Source of the DNA: Siphonodentalium dalli
Taxonomy: Eukaryota > Mollusca > Scaphopoda > Gadilida > Siphonodentaliidae
DNA length: 64,000 bases
Assembly (NCBI GenBank): GCA_032622095.1
Contig: CP136069.1
Coordinates: forward strand, 156,853,043-156,917,042
Reading direction: 5' to 3'
Position 1 is the first letter of the stretch. Every line of letters starts with the position of its first letter. The translations under genes and the position numbers were made by a program. This document shows positions 46,183-56,693 of the stretch, one piece after another. Under the pieces are notes generated by a model. The model was not told where the DNA came from. It did no database searches and saw nothing but the letters and a program-made list of their open reading frames with translations.

Positions 46183-46559
46183 GACTGCAAATAATGTGCA
46201 GAATGAGGTCCCCAAAGGGTGAATTTAATGATGCTATCCCGTAGAGCAGGCTAGCATCACCAAACTCACCCTTTGGACCCCATTCTGCGTTGGCCTCAAC
46301 TGCTATGGGAGACCTAGGATCAGATTGAAGTTCCCCAGTTGAAGTTGTGAGGTTCACCCATTACTCACTTCCCAGAAGGGAAAAAGTAACTAAAAACAAT
46401 GTTAATTTAGGACTATCGATACTTCCCAGAAGATGATGCCTAAGCAGAATGAGGTCCCCAGAGGGTGGATTTGCTGATGCCTGCTGCGTGGAATAGCATC
46501 ACTAAATTCACCCTCTGGGGGATCCTCATTCTGAAAATAACAGACACACTATTTGCAGC
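46183..46559. mobile_element. Family B MITE
   Basis: Ends AGACTGCAAATAATGTGCAG and CAGACACACTATTTGCAGCC, with both inner arms. Confidence 0.85.
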
Positions 46560-46739
46560 CACGGTTTCTTTCCATACTAATTACCAAACTTAACCATCCT
46601 TACTCCATAATTTTGCTCCAAAGCTTAACCATCCTGATTCATTTTTTCTTCCAAATTCATGGATTTTAATACTAAAGTGCACTCAAAATGAACTTTCTTA
46701 AACCTCACTCCTTTTTTTCACACTGATTCTGAATTAAAA

Positions 46740-46990
46740 CCCACCAAACTTAGCCCTCAGTATTCCATACTTTCCTCAATTCTCACTAATATGAGTTAAA
46801 ACCCACCAAACTTAGCCCTCGGTATTCCATACATTCCTCAATTCTCACTAATATGAGTTAAAACCCACCAAACTTAGCACCCGGTATTCCATACTTTCTT
46901 CAATTCTCACTGATTTGAGTTAAAACCCACCAAACTTAACCCTCCGTATTCCATCGCTCTCCATGTTGTCACCAATCTTCCCTTTTATTT
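46740..46990. repeat. 62 bp minisatellite overlapping the thioester-exon donor, 4 copies
   Basis: CCCACCAAACTTA starts at 46740, 46802, 46864 and 46926. On the minus strand each unit contains GGAATAC(C/G)G(A/G)GGGCTAAG-like sequence then TTTGGTGGGTTTTAA. This is the last ~25 bases of exon 6 and its donor. The rightmost unit is the real exon end. Confidence 0.9.
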
Positions 46991-47122
46991 GTAGATAGTT
47001 CATAGCGAAAACGAGCGTGGCTAGTCTGCTGATGGTCTGTTCTCCACAACCGGTCGGCAGGTCAAACACCGTCACATCTATGTCATGATTAAACACATCA
47101 AGAATTCTTGCCACAGGATCTC
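46931..47122 (-). CDS. C3-like exon 6: thioester site
   Basis: Acceptor TTATGCAG and donor TTTG|GTGGGT bound 192 bases, phase 1 to 1. It reads DPVARILDVFNHDIDVTVFD, then LPTGCGEQTISRLATLVFAM, NYLQIKGKIG and DNMESDGIRRVKFG. GCGEQ is the internal Cys-Gln thioester motif, with the usual Pro two residues before it. An earlier donor (ATTG|GTGACA, same phase) would delete about 14 residues. The chosen one gives 21 residues between NYL and GYM, as in relatives (about 20). Confidence 0.95.
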
Positions 47123-47632
47123 CTGCATAATTGAGAAACAAAAAATTATTTAACATCATGCGGGCTGTTTCCCCTCTGCTTTCATCCGGACTTCAGATTG
47201 CAATTTTCAAATAGCTGGTTTGAAACAAATTTCACGTCGATGTCACCGCTTACGACCGAGATATCGCCCAAGGTCATTTGCGGGTACCCGTTTCAAGGTC
47301 AAGGTCACCTCGGGCGGACAAACTGACCCGATGAAAATCTCCCCCGTCCCTTGGAACCCCTAAAGGGTCATGTCTTAAAGCAAAACCAATAACCGACCGA
47401 TAACCGACCGATTTTGTTTAATAACAGTGTACGAACTTGACAATAACATACTATTTATGCGATATTTATGATTGGTATAAGAACAAACTATGTCTATATA
47501 TCAATATTCTTTGTTTATGTCAGTTTTAATGGGTGTGACTATTTTAACAGCAATACCCACCACGAAGGCTATCAGTGTACTTTAAATAATAATATTATAA
47601 TCCTTGTGTAGACATCTACCCTGGAATTGCCA

Positions 47633-48099
47633 GATATGTGACCCGCCATATCAAATTCAGTCGTAAGTCGGGATTTTTTTACCCTGTGCCAATGCATTCT
47701 CTTATATATGCGAGTCGACCATAGGTCGCCTCGCATATATAAGAGAATGCATTGGCCTAACAATTTTTTATCATTTTTTTTAAATAAATGTTTCTTACAA
47801 TTTTTAGGACATAAAATAAAAAACATCCATTACCCTGCAGGGAGCCCCACACATATAGAAGCATATAGAAGAGTGTTGTCTGCTCATGTTTGTCTGGGGC
47901 TCTGTATGGGTGAAATTATAAAATTGTTAAAGAATACAAGAAAAAATTATTAAAATTGTAAAAAATTGTTAGGCCAATGTATTCTCTTATATATGCGAGG
48001 CGACTTATGGTCGACTCGCATATATAAGAGAATGCATTGGCACAGGGTAAAAAAATCCCGACTTACGACTGGATTTGATATGGCGGGTCACATATGCAG
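47633..48099. mobile_element. ~465 bp foldback element with family C hairpins
   Basis: Arms ATATGTGACCCGCCATATCA, AGTCGTAAGTCGGGATTTTT and ACCCTGTGCCAATGCATTCT are repeated inverted at the right end. Each arm itself carries a TATATAAG hairpin, so it can fold in two ways. Confidence 0.85.
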
Positions 48100-48133
48100 T
48101 CAACAAGCACAATAACCAGAGAGTCACACTCAC

Positions 48134-48235
48134 TTGTGATGGAGATATCGCAGGTTGCCGTTTGAGGTATAACGGTCTCTGGTAAATCTGGTTGAACAGT
48201 GATCATCTGTTTAAGTGTCTCATTACTGTAGGAAG
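48134..48235 (-). CDS. C3-like exon 5: CUB first half, before thioester domain
   Basis: Acceptor TTCTCTCAG and donor ACAA|GTGAGT bound 102 bases, phase 1 to 1: SYSNETLKQMITVQPDLPET, then VIPQTATCDISIT. It matches the V-P-x-x-x-V-P-x-(T/S)...(V/I)-x-(V/I)-x segment that leads into TED in the family. Confidence 0.85.
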
Positions 48236-48500
48236 CTGAGAGAAATACAATATAATATCATTAATATGCAATGTGCGGGATGACCAGAAAATCCTTAGTG
48301 CCCACAGTTATCTTGAAGCCAAACATAATAACTTTCTGCCATAAAGAAGCACGATTTGGTACCTTAGGCAGCTAGGTCATTACAAAAATATGGGTTTTCA
48401 GACATCACATTTTTTCTAAAATTTTGCTGCATCAAATTTTTTTATTGTTCTTTTAAAGAGGGACTGTAATTTAAATCCGGCCATTTAGGGTACCATAATT

Positions 48501-49024
48501 ACAATGAAAGTGTCAATGACACTGTAGCTCAAATTTGTGTGTGCTAATGAAGGAATGCAGAAAGTTGAAATCTTTAAATAAGACAAAATGTCATCACAAA
48601 GAGTCATATGACGTTTAGGATCGATTGGATAAAAAATGTTGGCTGTAAAGCATGCTGAAGTCATGCAAAGAGTAAAATCCAAGATGGCTGACAGTGGCAA
48701 TGTTTTTCAACAATAATCATTCAAATTTGAAAGGTCCCATATAGAGGTGATCCTAAACATGCCTGTATATTTTCAAAACAATTCTCCGATAAATGTGGGA
48801 AGCAGGGTGTGCCGATGAATTAAATTGAAAACCCAAGATGGCTGCTGACATGTTTTTTAACAAATTGCAGAAATAATTGTTGGCTCCCATCTGGAAGTCA
48901 CCCCAAAGATCTACATGAAGTTTGGTGATGATCGGATGAGGGATGTGGCCAAAGGAAACTGTTTGCGAACAGATGGACACACACATGATGGACGCCAACC
49001 CATGGCAATAGCTCAAACTTGACT
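48501..49024. mobile_element. Family D element, diverged
   Basis: Head ACAATGAAAGTGTCAATGAC, cores AAAATCCAAGATGGCTGACA and GATGGCTGCTGACATG, tail CATGGCAATAGCTCAAACTT. Confidence 0.8.
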
Positions 49025-49028
49025 TTAA

Positions 49029-49263
49029 CCCTTTGATGACAGGAGCTGCGCTGGTGCAGCATCAAAGATCCTGTGCAGTGCATTCTCCTATATAAGAAAG
49101 TCTCCCATAGAGCCTCTCATATATCAGAGAATGCACTGGCTTACAAGGTCAAGGTCAATATTGTTAGGTCAATGTATTCTCTTACATATGTGAGGCCTAT
49201 ATCAGATAATGCATTTGGCACATGGTTTTCGCACAATTTCAGCAATCACCACTCATGGAAGGG
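49029..49263. mobile_element. Family C element, TTAA on both sides
   Basis: CCCTTTGATGACAGGAGCTG and CACTCATGGAAGGG, flanked by TTAA. The hairpins are decayed. It ends about 15 bp from the exon 4 donor. Confidence 0.82.
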
Positions 49264-49278
49264 TTAATACACACTCAC

Positions 49279-49375
49279 ATTGAATACTTTGATCATCGTT
49301 GAATAGCTCTGCAGACATCTGATTGGTGGGATCTAATCTGAGCACAAACGACTTGGTTCTCTCCAGTCCCTCACT
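49279..49375 (-). CDS. C3-like exon 4: MG7/CUB junction
   Basis: Acceptor TTTCAG and donor CAAT|GTGAGT bound 97 bases, phase 0 to 1: SEGLERTKSFVLRLDPTNQM and SAELFNDDQSIQ. (P/S)EG-x-x-x-x-x-x-x-(V/F)-x-x-(L/V)-D-P matches the conserved turn after MG7 in C3. Confidence 0.9.
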
Positions 49376-49454
49376 CTGAAATCAATGCAGAACTAGTCTA
49401 AAGACTGACTATCATGTATAGATCTTTCAATGCAAAATCAGGTTAAATTTGGTG

Positions 49455-49845
49455 TGATATGTCATTTGCAGAATGAGGTCCCAGCGGGCTAGCATCACCA
49501 ATTCATCATCTGGAGACCTCATTCTTCTTAGGCCTCATCTTCTGGGAAGTATCTATAGTCTCAAATCAACATTGTGTTCAGTTACTTTTTCCCTTCTGGG
49601 AAGTTTCTATATCCCATAATTTGCATAAGATAAAATGCATAATCAAGGCGACTAATGGGTGAGCATCACCATCTTCAACTGGGGAAATTCAATCTGATCC
49701 TAGGTCTCCCATAGCAGTTGTGGCTTAAGAAGAATTCCCTGAGGGTGAATTTGGTGATGCTAGCCCACCATGTGGGAGAGCATCACTAAATTCACCCTGT
49801 AGGAACCTCATTCTGCAAATGACAGACACACTATTTGCAGCCTTG
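49455..49845. mobile_element. Family B MITE
   Basis: Inner GCAGAATGAGGTCCCAGCGG arm, AAATCAACATTGTG centre and GACACACTATTTGCAGCC end. Confidence 0.85.
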
Positions 49846-49885
49846 CACATCTGGGAGAAAGGCAACAATTAAGTGCCAGCACTAA

Positions 49886-50097
49886 CAGTAATGCTCTAAT
49901 TAATCGACTCCTTAACCACAGCAGAATTATGGGTAACTTTTCAGGATTTAGTCGGAAATATGCGTGTTGCCATTCATTGGAAAGCTCTTGGCGAGAGCTT
50001 TCCGATGAATGGCAACAAGCCATATTTCCGACTAAATCCTGAAAAGTTACCCATAATTCTGCTGTGGTTGAGGAGTCAATTACTTAGAGCATTACTG
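49886..50097. mobile_element. Family A foldback MITE, full length
   Basis: CAGTAATGCTCTAATTAATC and ATTACTTAGAGCATTACTG ends, with TA on the right. Confidence 0.88.
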
Positions 50098-50269
50098 TAT
50101 GAATGGATCCCTTTGTTATAAATTCATTATCTCAATAAGATATATTTAAACGCCCACTTAAATTTGAACCCTCAGATCACATTAAAATATATGCCATATT
50201 AAATATATTTTATGTAGTACATTTGGCATCCATATAAACCAGTCTTTATTTTATATAGCAAGTACTTAC

Positions 50270-50497
50270 AATTACATGAAGCACTCCACCTATTCTGTCA
50301 TTGTTATTCTCTTGATGAATCAGTCGTCTGTCAAGTGTCCTTGATACGACCTCAATCTTATAATCTCCGGCATGAATTGGGGTCACAGGAAAGGACTGAA
50401 TGGCGATATCATTAGCACCCACTTCAACGAGGACAATTCCAGATGTTTCACCTTGTGTTGCACATAATGCATCTTCGACAGTCATCTCCATTCTTAC
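50270..50497 (-). CDS. C3-like exon 3: MG7 domain
   Basis: Acceptor TTATTTCAG and donor ATT|GTAAGT bound 76 codons, phase 0 to 0: VRMEMTVEDALCATQGETSG, then IVLVEVGANDIAIQSFPVTP, IHAGDYKIEVVSRTLDRRL and IGGVLHVI. This is the beta-sandwich after the YNY motif, with the (F/V)-P-(V/I)-x-P-x-x-x-G-x-x-x-(I/V)-x-V signature. Confidence 0.92.
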
Positions 50498-50555
50498 CTG
50501 AAATAAGCTGAAAAAACTCAATCGATGACTCAGATGACAGAATGATCCAGAGCAA

Positions 50556-50990
50556 TCCTGAGTTTACTGTGTCTGTCATTTGCAGAATGAGGTCCCCAGT
50601 GGGTGAATTTAGTGATGCTATCCCACAGTGGGCTAGCATAACCAAATTCACCCTCTGGGGACCTCATTCTGCTTATGTCTCATCTTCTGGGAAGTATCTA
50701 TAGTCTCAAATTAACATTGATTTTAATTACTTTTTCACTTCTGGGAAGTGTCTATATCCCCAAATTTGCAGAAGATAATACGTATAATTGAGGTCACTAA
50801 TGGGTGAGCATCACCAACTTCAACTGGGGAAATTAAATCTGTTCCTAGGTCTCTCATAGCAGTTGAGACCTAAGCAGAATGAGGTTCACAGAGGTGAATT
50901 TGTAATGCTAGCCTGTCGTGCGGGATAGCATCACTAAAATCACCCTCTGGGGACCTTATTATGCAAATGACGGACACTATTTTCAGGCTT
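50556..50990. mobile_element. Family B MITE, full length
   Basis: Ends AGTTTACTGTGTCTGTCATT and GACGGACACTATTTTCAGGC, with both inner arms. Confidence 0.88.
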
Positions 50991-51099
50991 GATCCAAGGG
51001 AAACTCAATCGATGACTCAGATGAAAGAATAACAAGTCAATGCCTTGCAACGTGTATTAAAATCAGCAAATATGAATGGACAAAACCTGTTCCATAGTT

Positions 51100-51515
51100 G
51101 TTGTTTCCCCCATGCTGATTCATGAGTATACCTGAGATTATTGAAATACAACCTATCATGACATGTAGTTATCGTTTCCCCCATGCTCATTCATTAGCAT
51201 ACCGAAGATTATTGAAATACAACCTATCATGACATGTAGTTATCGTTTCCCCCATGCTCATTCATTAGCATACCTAAGGTTATTGAAATACAACCTATCA
51301 TGACATTTAGTCATCGTTTCCCCCATGCTCATTCATTAGCATACCTAAGGTTATTGAAATACAACCTATCATGACATTTAGTTATCGTTTCCCCCATGCT
51401 CATTCATTAGCATACCCAAGATTATTGAAATACAACCTATCATGACAAGTAGTTATCGTTTCCCCCATGCTGATTCATTAGCATACCGAAGATTATTGAA
51501 ATACGGCCTATGATG
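51100..51515. repeat. ~71 bp minisatellite, 6 copies
   Basis: Unit CGTTTCCCCCATGCTCATTC, ATTAGCATACCGAAGATTAT and TGAAATACAACCTATCATG. First and last copies diverge. Confidence 0.9.
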
Positions 51516-52126
51516 TCTGAGATAGAGAGGTAATAAAATGTTACGGATGGATGGACGGACGGAACTCATTTTTAAATTCCCTGCCAAACTTCTTTGTGGT
51601 GGATAATAAAAAAGGTGTAGCAAAGATAAGGGGTCGAGCAGGGATGAATCACAGGTTAGCTGATGGGGTCATTGTCACAATGCTTCGATCACATTCATAG
51701 CCAGCTTTTTAAAGCAATCACAAATGCAGTCAGCTTTTTGCGAACAATCACATTCATAGTAAGCTTTTCTTGTTTTCGGATAAAACAGAACTAGTGCAGA
51801 CTAGTGAAGTATATAATCGCATATCAAGCAGACAGAATAACCAAAACATAGATTTCTAGGGTTTAGATTTGCAGCCGCATGAAAATGGGAAAGTGATGTT
51901 AAATATATAAACATCATATGAATTTAATTTATCAACTAAATCGCGGCCTTGCTTCACTTTGAATTCAGCCAAAATGATAGTGCTGGACGCCATTTCGTAA
52001 ACAGACACTTAATTATTATGTATCATGTGATCAAACAACAAGATTTGAAAAGCTAGCTACGAATGTAATCATCTGCAAAATGCTGGCTACATTTGTGACG
52101 GCATTAATAAGCTGGCTACGAATGTG
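51516..52126. other. Intron 2 sequence left of the Ngaro element
   Basis: It contains scattered copies of AGCTGGCTACGAATGTGA in both orientations (51690-52125). No gene. Confidence 0.4.
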
Positions 52127-52158
52127 ATCGACGCCTTGTGACAGTGACACCATCGGCC

Positions 52159-52442
52159 TTGGTTACTTTTATGATACCATCTTAAAATGATTAATCTTCT
52201 CGGAAAAGCTTGAACTCCGCGTCGACATTTTGTTTTTCCTCTTCAAGGAATAATGTTTCGCTTTGTTTCATTGGTCCAACGCATATAGTTTTATCCAATC
52301 ATGATAAGTCGCTAAGGGTGACAACCCGTTAGTACTAGCGATTTGATTGGTCAGATTTGTTTAGGTTCACTTCCGCTTTAATTTCTGAGAAAATTCATTA
52401 TTCGAATTTTGACTTTGAGCGTGATCAGCTCTCTTTTTATTT
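52159..52442. repeat. Ngaro split direct repeat A1
   Basis: It matches A2 (55838-56101) from GGTTACTTTTATGATACCAT to TGATCAGCTCTCTTTTTATT. A1 has 24 extra bases near 52388-52411 and lacks a 4 bp duplication (GCAT) present in A2. Confidence 0.9.
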
Positions 52443-53099
52443 GGCAGATTGTTTGTTTCCAGATTATTAGTGTGGCTAAAATCATTTGATTCCCTTCATC
52501 CCAAGAAAAGAATTGCTATTCAACAATTTGTTTTCAAAGACTTACTCTGGTGGGCAATATTTTTGAAAGAATACAATGGAATCTCGATGCTGTATATGGA
52601 AGAGTGGTCTCATCCCGATGAAGTCTTCTCAACAGACGCATGTCTTTCTGGGTGTGGGGGGATGTTCAATGACGAATATTTTCATACATCATTTTCCTCA
52701 ACTATTTTACATAAGCATCTAGACATCAATTCATTGGAGTTATTAACCATATGTGTAGCACTAAAACTCTGGGGCAATAAATTTGCAGGAAAAAGGATAA
52801 AAATATATTGTGACAACTTGGCCTCTGTTACAGTGATCAATACCGGGAAAACAAAGGATAAATTTTTACAATCATGTTTAAGAGAGATTTGCTATTTGGC
52901 AGCTACATATCAGTTTGAAGTTAGAAGTGTGCATTTAAGTAGTAACTCCAATAGGATTGCAGATCTATTGTCTAGATGGGAATCAGAACCTTATTCAAAA
53001 TCACAGTTTCTCACAATTATGGCAGAACACAATATATTAAACACATTACTCTGTATACCAGTAGAAGACAACATGTTTGAATTTGAACACGACTGGTGA
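52443..53099 (+). pseudogene. Ngaro RT connection plus RNase H (5'-truncated)
   Basis: The open frame runs about 218 codons to a stop at 53099. Early residues RLLVWLKSFDSLHPKKRIAI and KDLLWWAIFLKEYNG are the region after the DIRS/Ngaro RT thumb. RNase H follows: STDACLSGCGG (first Asp), LDINSLELLTI (Glu), IKIYCDNLASVTVINTG (second Asp) and NRIADLLSR (last Asp). All four acidic residues are kept. The RT polymerase motifs (YxDD region) are absent, so the element cannot reverse-transcribe itself. Confidence 0.9.
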
Positions 53100-53304
53100 A
53101 TCACAATTATTTATCCAGGAATTCAGTAATGGGCATTTTTCCAATTCGTCTCTTGTAGATATGGAACTTCAAGCATTGAAATGAGAAACAAGAGTCTCAC
53201 ATCGAGCAGCCTTCGCCGAAGGTACAAAGAAAAACTTACACACACAAATCCTGCTATATTTACAATTTTGTATATATTTCAATTTCACTCCACTGCCATC
53301 TACA

Positions 53305-54138
53305 GTGCAGATTTTAGGTCTGTATGCTCAGTTCCTTAGCCGGTCCTTTAAGTCCACTTCTTCCATTCAAAACTATTTATCAGGTGTAAATTTTTTACAT
53401 ATTATTCAGAATTACAGCATTGAAGCATTTCATTCCTATTATTTAAAGTTGCTACTAAAAGGTGTTGCAAGATTAAATCCTCATTGTCCAAAGCGGGCCT
53501 TGCCCATAACTCCAAACATTTTGAATGAATTCCTTCACTTTATGGATTTATCTTCTCCTTTGGAAGCCACTTTTTGGTGTCTATTTCTTATGGCCTTTTT
53601 TCTAATGGCTAGGAAATCAAATTTAGTTCCCATTTCAAAATCTACCGTTAGTGCTGTAAATGTTCTCCACCGATCCGATATTGAATGTTTGGACGACAAA
53701 CTCGTTATTACCATACGATGGTCAAAAACAATTCAGTTTGGAGAGAGAAAACTGAAAATTCCCATAACTAATATTCCTGGCTCTAAATTTTGTCCTGTTG
53801 TTGCATACAAAAATATGGTTTCATTGGTACCTGCACCATGCAGTGCACCAGCATTCATTAGGTTATCACACAAAAAACAGATTCCTATCACGTATTCGGA
53901 TCTGACTCAGAAACTGAAGAAACTAATAACTTTGACTGGTCGGGATCCACTCCTTTACTCATCCCATTCCTTTAGACGTGGTGGAGCTACCTGCGCCTTC
54001 CAAACCCATGTTCCATCAGAGCTTATACAAACACACGGAGATTGGGTTAGCGATGCCTACAAAGTCTACTTAGAATTTTCACAATTAGACAAATTGTCGG
54101 TTTCAAAACATATGGCAGCAGCACTAAATAGTTTCTAA
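53305..54138 (+). CDS. Ngaro tyrosine recombinase
   Basis: This 277-codon frame is intact. FFLMARKSNLVP carries the first catalytic Arg of DIRS-group recombinases. A later HSFRRGGATCAF gives the His-x-x-Arg box, HGDWVSDAYKVYL gives the His/Trp and the nucleophilic Tyr, and SKTIQFGERKLKI contains the likely Lys strand. The enzyme joins circular cDNA into chromosomes without target duplication. The frame has no in-frame stop, unlike the truncated upstream frame. Confidence 0.92.
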   Translation: MQILGLYAQFLSRSFKSTSSIQNYLSGVNFLHIIQNYSIEAFHSYYLKLLLKGVARLNPHCPKRALPITPNILNEFLHFMDLSSPLEATFWCLFLMAFFLMARKSNLVPISKSTVSAVNVLHRSDIECLDDKLVITIRWSKTIQFGERKLKIPITNIPGSKFCPVVAYKNMVSLVPAPCSAPAFIRLSHKKQIPITYSDLTQKLKKLITLTGRDPLLYSSHSFRRGGATCAFQTHVPSELIQTHGDWVSDAYKVYLEFSQLDKLSVSKHMAAALNSF

Positions 54139-54149
54139 TTTATTTACAG

Positions 54150-54670
54150 GACGAAGGAATAAGGCGTATTTATTGGGGGATTCAATCGTCAAGTACGTCT
54201 CAAGTATTGGTGGAACAAAAATTCAGTGTCTTCGCGGAGCAACAATTGGTAGTTTGACAAGTTTTGTTAAAAAATCAGAGTCCTTCATCCGCTCTTTTGA
54301 CTGTGTCTTGATCCATGTTGGGACTAATGACATTCCTTCGAACATGAAGGTAGAAGATTTTGCATCAGCATATGGCAATCTGATTGGGGTTCTTAGGGGC
54401 TTCCAGGTAAACATTACCATGTCGTCAATTTTACCAAGACCAGTGGACTATGAGAAAACGAAGAACCGGGTATTTAAAGTGAAAAAAATTCTGAAGGAAC
54501 TTTGTCAACTCCACAATGTAACATTTGGTCATTCTTTTAAGCCTTTCCTAAAGAAAGGTGGGATCCCCGATCGGTCATTGTTTGCTATCAATGATGGTGG
54601 CCTCCATCTTAACTTTTTAGGTTCCAGAGTTTTAACAGGGCGTTTCCTACAATTCATAAAGCAAATGTGA
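54150..54670 (+). CDS. Ngaro SGNH-family hydrolase
   Basis: The frame is open from GRRNKAYLLGDSIVKYVSSI (nucleophile Ser of GDS) through VLIHVGTNDIPS (block with Gly and Asn) to NDGGLHLNFLGS (Asp-x-x-His dyad), about 170 codons. Ngaro elements of several animals carry such an esterase-like domain; its role in the cycle is unclear. It begins 12 bases after the recombinase stop, next to an acceptor-like TTTATTTACAG, so it may be expressed from a spliced RNA. Confidence 0.9.
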
Positions 54671-54734
54671 AGACTTAAGCTGACTTATGTACAATTTTAC
54701 ATAAAATAGTATTACTCTGGTAGTTAAAAAGGGA

Positions 54735-55340
54735 TAACACTTATTATCTGACATTACTTATCCATATTTTCCTTTCTTTCACCAGGGGTCGACCCGGGGT
54801 CAGCATGGGCTCTGGGCTTCCCAGAGTTAGTCACCTCAAGTCAAATATCCTTCGGTGAGGCTTGGGGGTCTATAACTTGTGCAGGTGTTAGATTGGAATC
54901 TATTGGTCACATTGTGGTATTTGTATTGTATTAATAGATAACACTTATTATCTGACATTACTTATCCATATTTTCCTTTGTTTCACCAGGGGTCGACCCG
55001 GGGTCAGCATGGGCTCTGGGCTTCCCAGAGTTAGTCACCTCAAGTCAAATATCCTTCGGTGAGGCTTGGGGGTCTAACTTGTGCAGGTGTTAGATTGGAA
55101 TCTATGGGTCACATTGTGGTATTTGTATTGTATTAATAGATAACACTTATTATCTGACATTACTTATCAAAATTTTTCCTTTCTTTCACCAGGGGTCGAC
55201 CCGGAGTCAGTATGGGCTCTGGGCTTCCCAGAGTTAGTCACCCCATGTCAAATATCCTTCGGTGAGGCTTGGGGGTCTAACTTGTGCAGGTGTTAGATTG
55301 GAATTTATTGGTTACAATCATTGTGGTATTTGTATTGTAT
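54735..55340. repeat. ~203 bp tandem repeat, 3 copies, in the Ngaro 3' region
   Basis: The units share AACACTTATTATCTGACATT, ACCAGGGGTCGACCCGG, GGGCTCTGGGCTTCCCAGAG and CCTTCGGTGAGGCTTGGGGG. They are possibly the B-type repeat of Ngaro. The remaining tail to 55837 has no recognised feature. Confidence 0.88.
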
Positions 55341-55837
55341 TAATATGTCTATTAATCATGTATATAATTATAATGATTTTTCTGTACAGAAGTACAGCAA
55401 GTATTACTTCATCCACAGCAAGTATTACTTCATCCACATGTATGTGAAGTTGCTAGTCGCCATGAACTTGAGGAAGTTGAGGTAGGATAGACACACATTA
55501 TACTTTACCCACCATTAATGCACTATCCCATTATTTTTTGGCCGACCTTCGGTTTGGCAGAAAAAGCCAAAAATTTCATATACTGGGATAGTTGATTAAC
55601 ACAATTATTTATATTTTGCATTGCAGTACCGGTACCTGCAATAACAATATATCATGCTAATTTCTATGACTCGTATGAGTATAATTATAAAATATTAATT
55701 AGATATTATGTTTCAATTTTGACATTTTGTTTATGTCATTAATAGTATAATGATATCGATGTTGGGGAGCATTAGCTCCCCACATTTTGGCAAATAAATT
55801 TTATATAAAACACTTGGGAGTTATTATTTCTGGGAGA

Positions 55838-56101
55838 TTGGTTACTTTTATGATACCATCTTAAAATGATTAATCTTCTCGGAAAAGCTTGAACTCCACG
55901 TCGACATTTTGTTTTTCCTCTTCAAGGAATAATGTTTCGCTTTGTTTCATTGCATGGTCCAACGCATATAGTTTTATCCAATCATGATAGGTCGCTAAGG
56001 GTGACAACCCGTTAGTACTAGCGATTTGATTGGTCAGATTTGTTTAGGTTCACTTCCGCATTAATTTCTGACTTTGAGCGTGATCAGCTCTCTTTTTATT
56101 T
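55838..56101. repeat. Ngaro split direct repeat A2
   Basis: Counterpart of A1; see 52159-52442. Confidence 0.9.
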
Positions 56102-56466
56102 CCCACCCACCCAAAAATTACCCAAAGTATTTAGATATTTCATTTTGTCATTGTCATCGACGCCTTGTGACAGTGACACCATCGGCCTTGGTGTCCAATT
56201 TTGAAGTTCCAACTGCACCCCCTTGTGTCCTGATAAATCAATATACTACCTGATGGAAATGTCAGTCTCAAATTTTGACTTAAGTAGGAAAATATTCAAA
56301 TATTGGTCTAAAAATAACATATTTACACTACAATTTGGTTGGAAAATAAACAATTATAACATTCTCATCCTATTTGTGGTCTGAAATTTCCAACTTACAT
56401 TAATTGAGACATGAATGTTCCAACTGTTGTAAGTTTGATCAAAGTCACACAGTAACAATTAATATA

Positions 56467-56676
56467 CAGTAATGCCCTAAATAATCGACTCCATAACCAC
56501 AGCAGAATTATGGGTAATTTTTCAGGATTTAGTCAGAGATATGGCTTGTTTCCATTCATCGGAAAGCTCTCAGTGTTTCCGATGAATGGCAACGAGCCAA
56601 ATTTCCGACTAAATTCTGAAAAAATTACCCATAATTCTGCTGTGGTTATGGAGTCAATTATTTAGGGCATTACTTT
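56467..56676. mobile_element. Family A foldback MITE, full length
   Basis: CAGTAATGCCCTAAATAATC and ATTATTTAGGGCATTACTT ends with TA on both sides. It stops about 18 bp from the exon 2 donor. Confidence 0.88.
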
Positions 56677-56693
56677 AGTTGCACAATACTTAC

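Larger units (their letters stand above)
52127..56192 (+). mobile_element. Ngaro-type tyrosine-recombinase retrotransposon, internally deleted
   Basis: It has split direct repeats (A1 52159-52442, A2 55838-56101). Between them are a truncated RNase H frame, a tyrosine recombinase and an SGNH hydrolase, in the order known for Ngaro elements, followed by three ~203 bp repeats. Gag and reverse transcriptase are missing: A1 is fused directly to the end of the RT region. A 37 bp direct repeat starting ATCGACGCCTTGTGACAGTG lies at both outer edges (52127-52163, 56156-56192). It lies sense to plus, in the intron between exons 2 and 3 of the C3-like gene. Confidence 0.9.
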
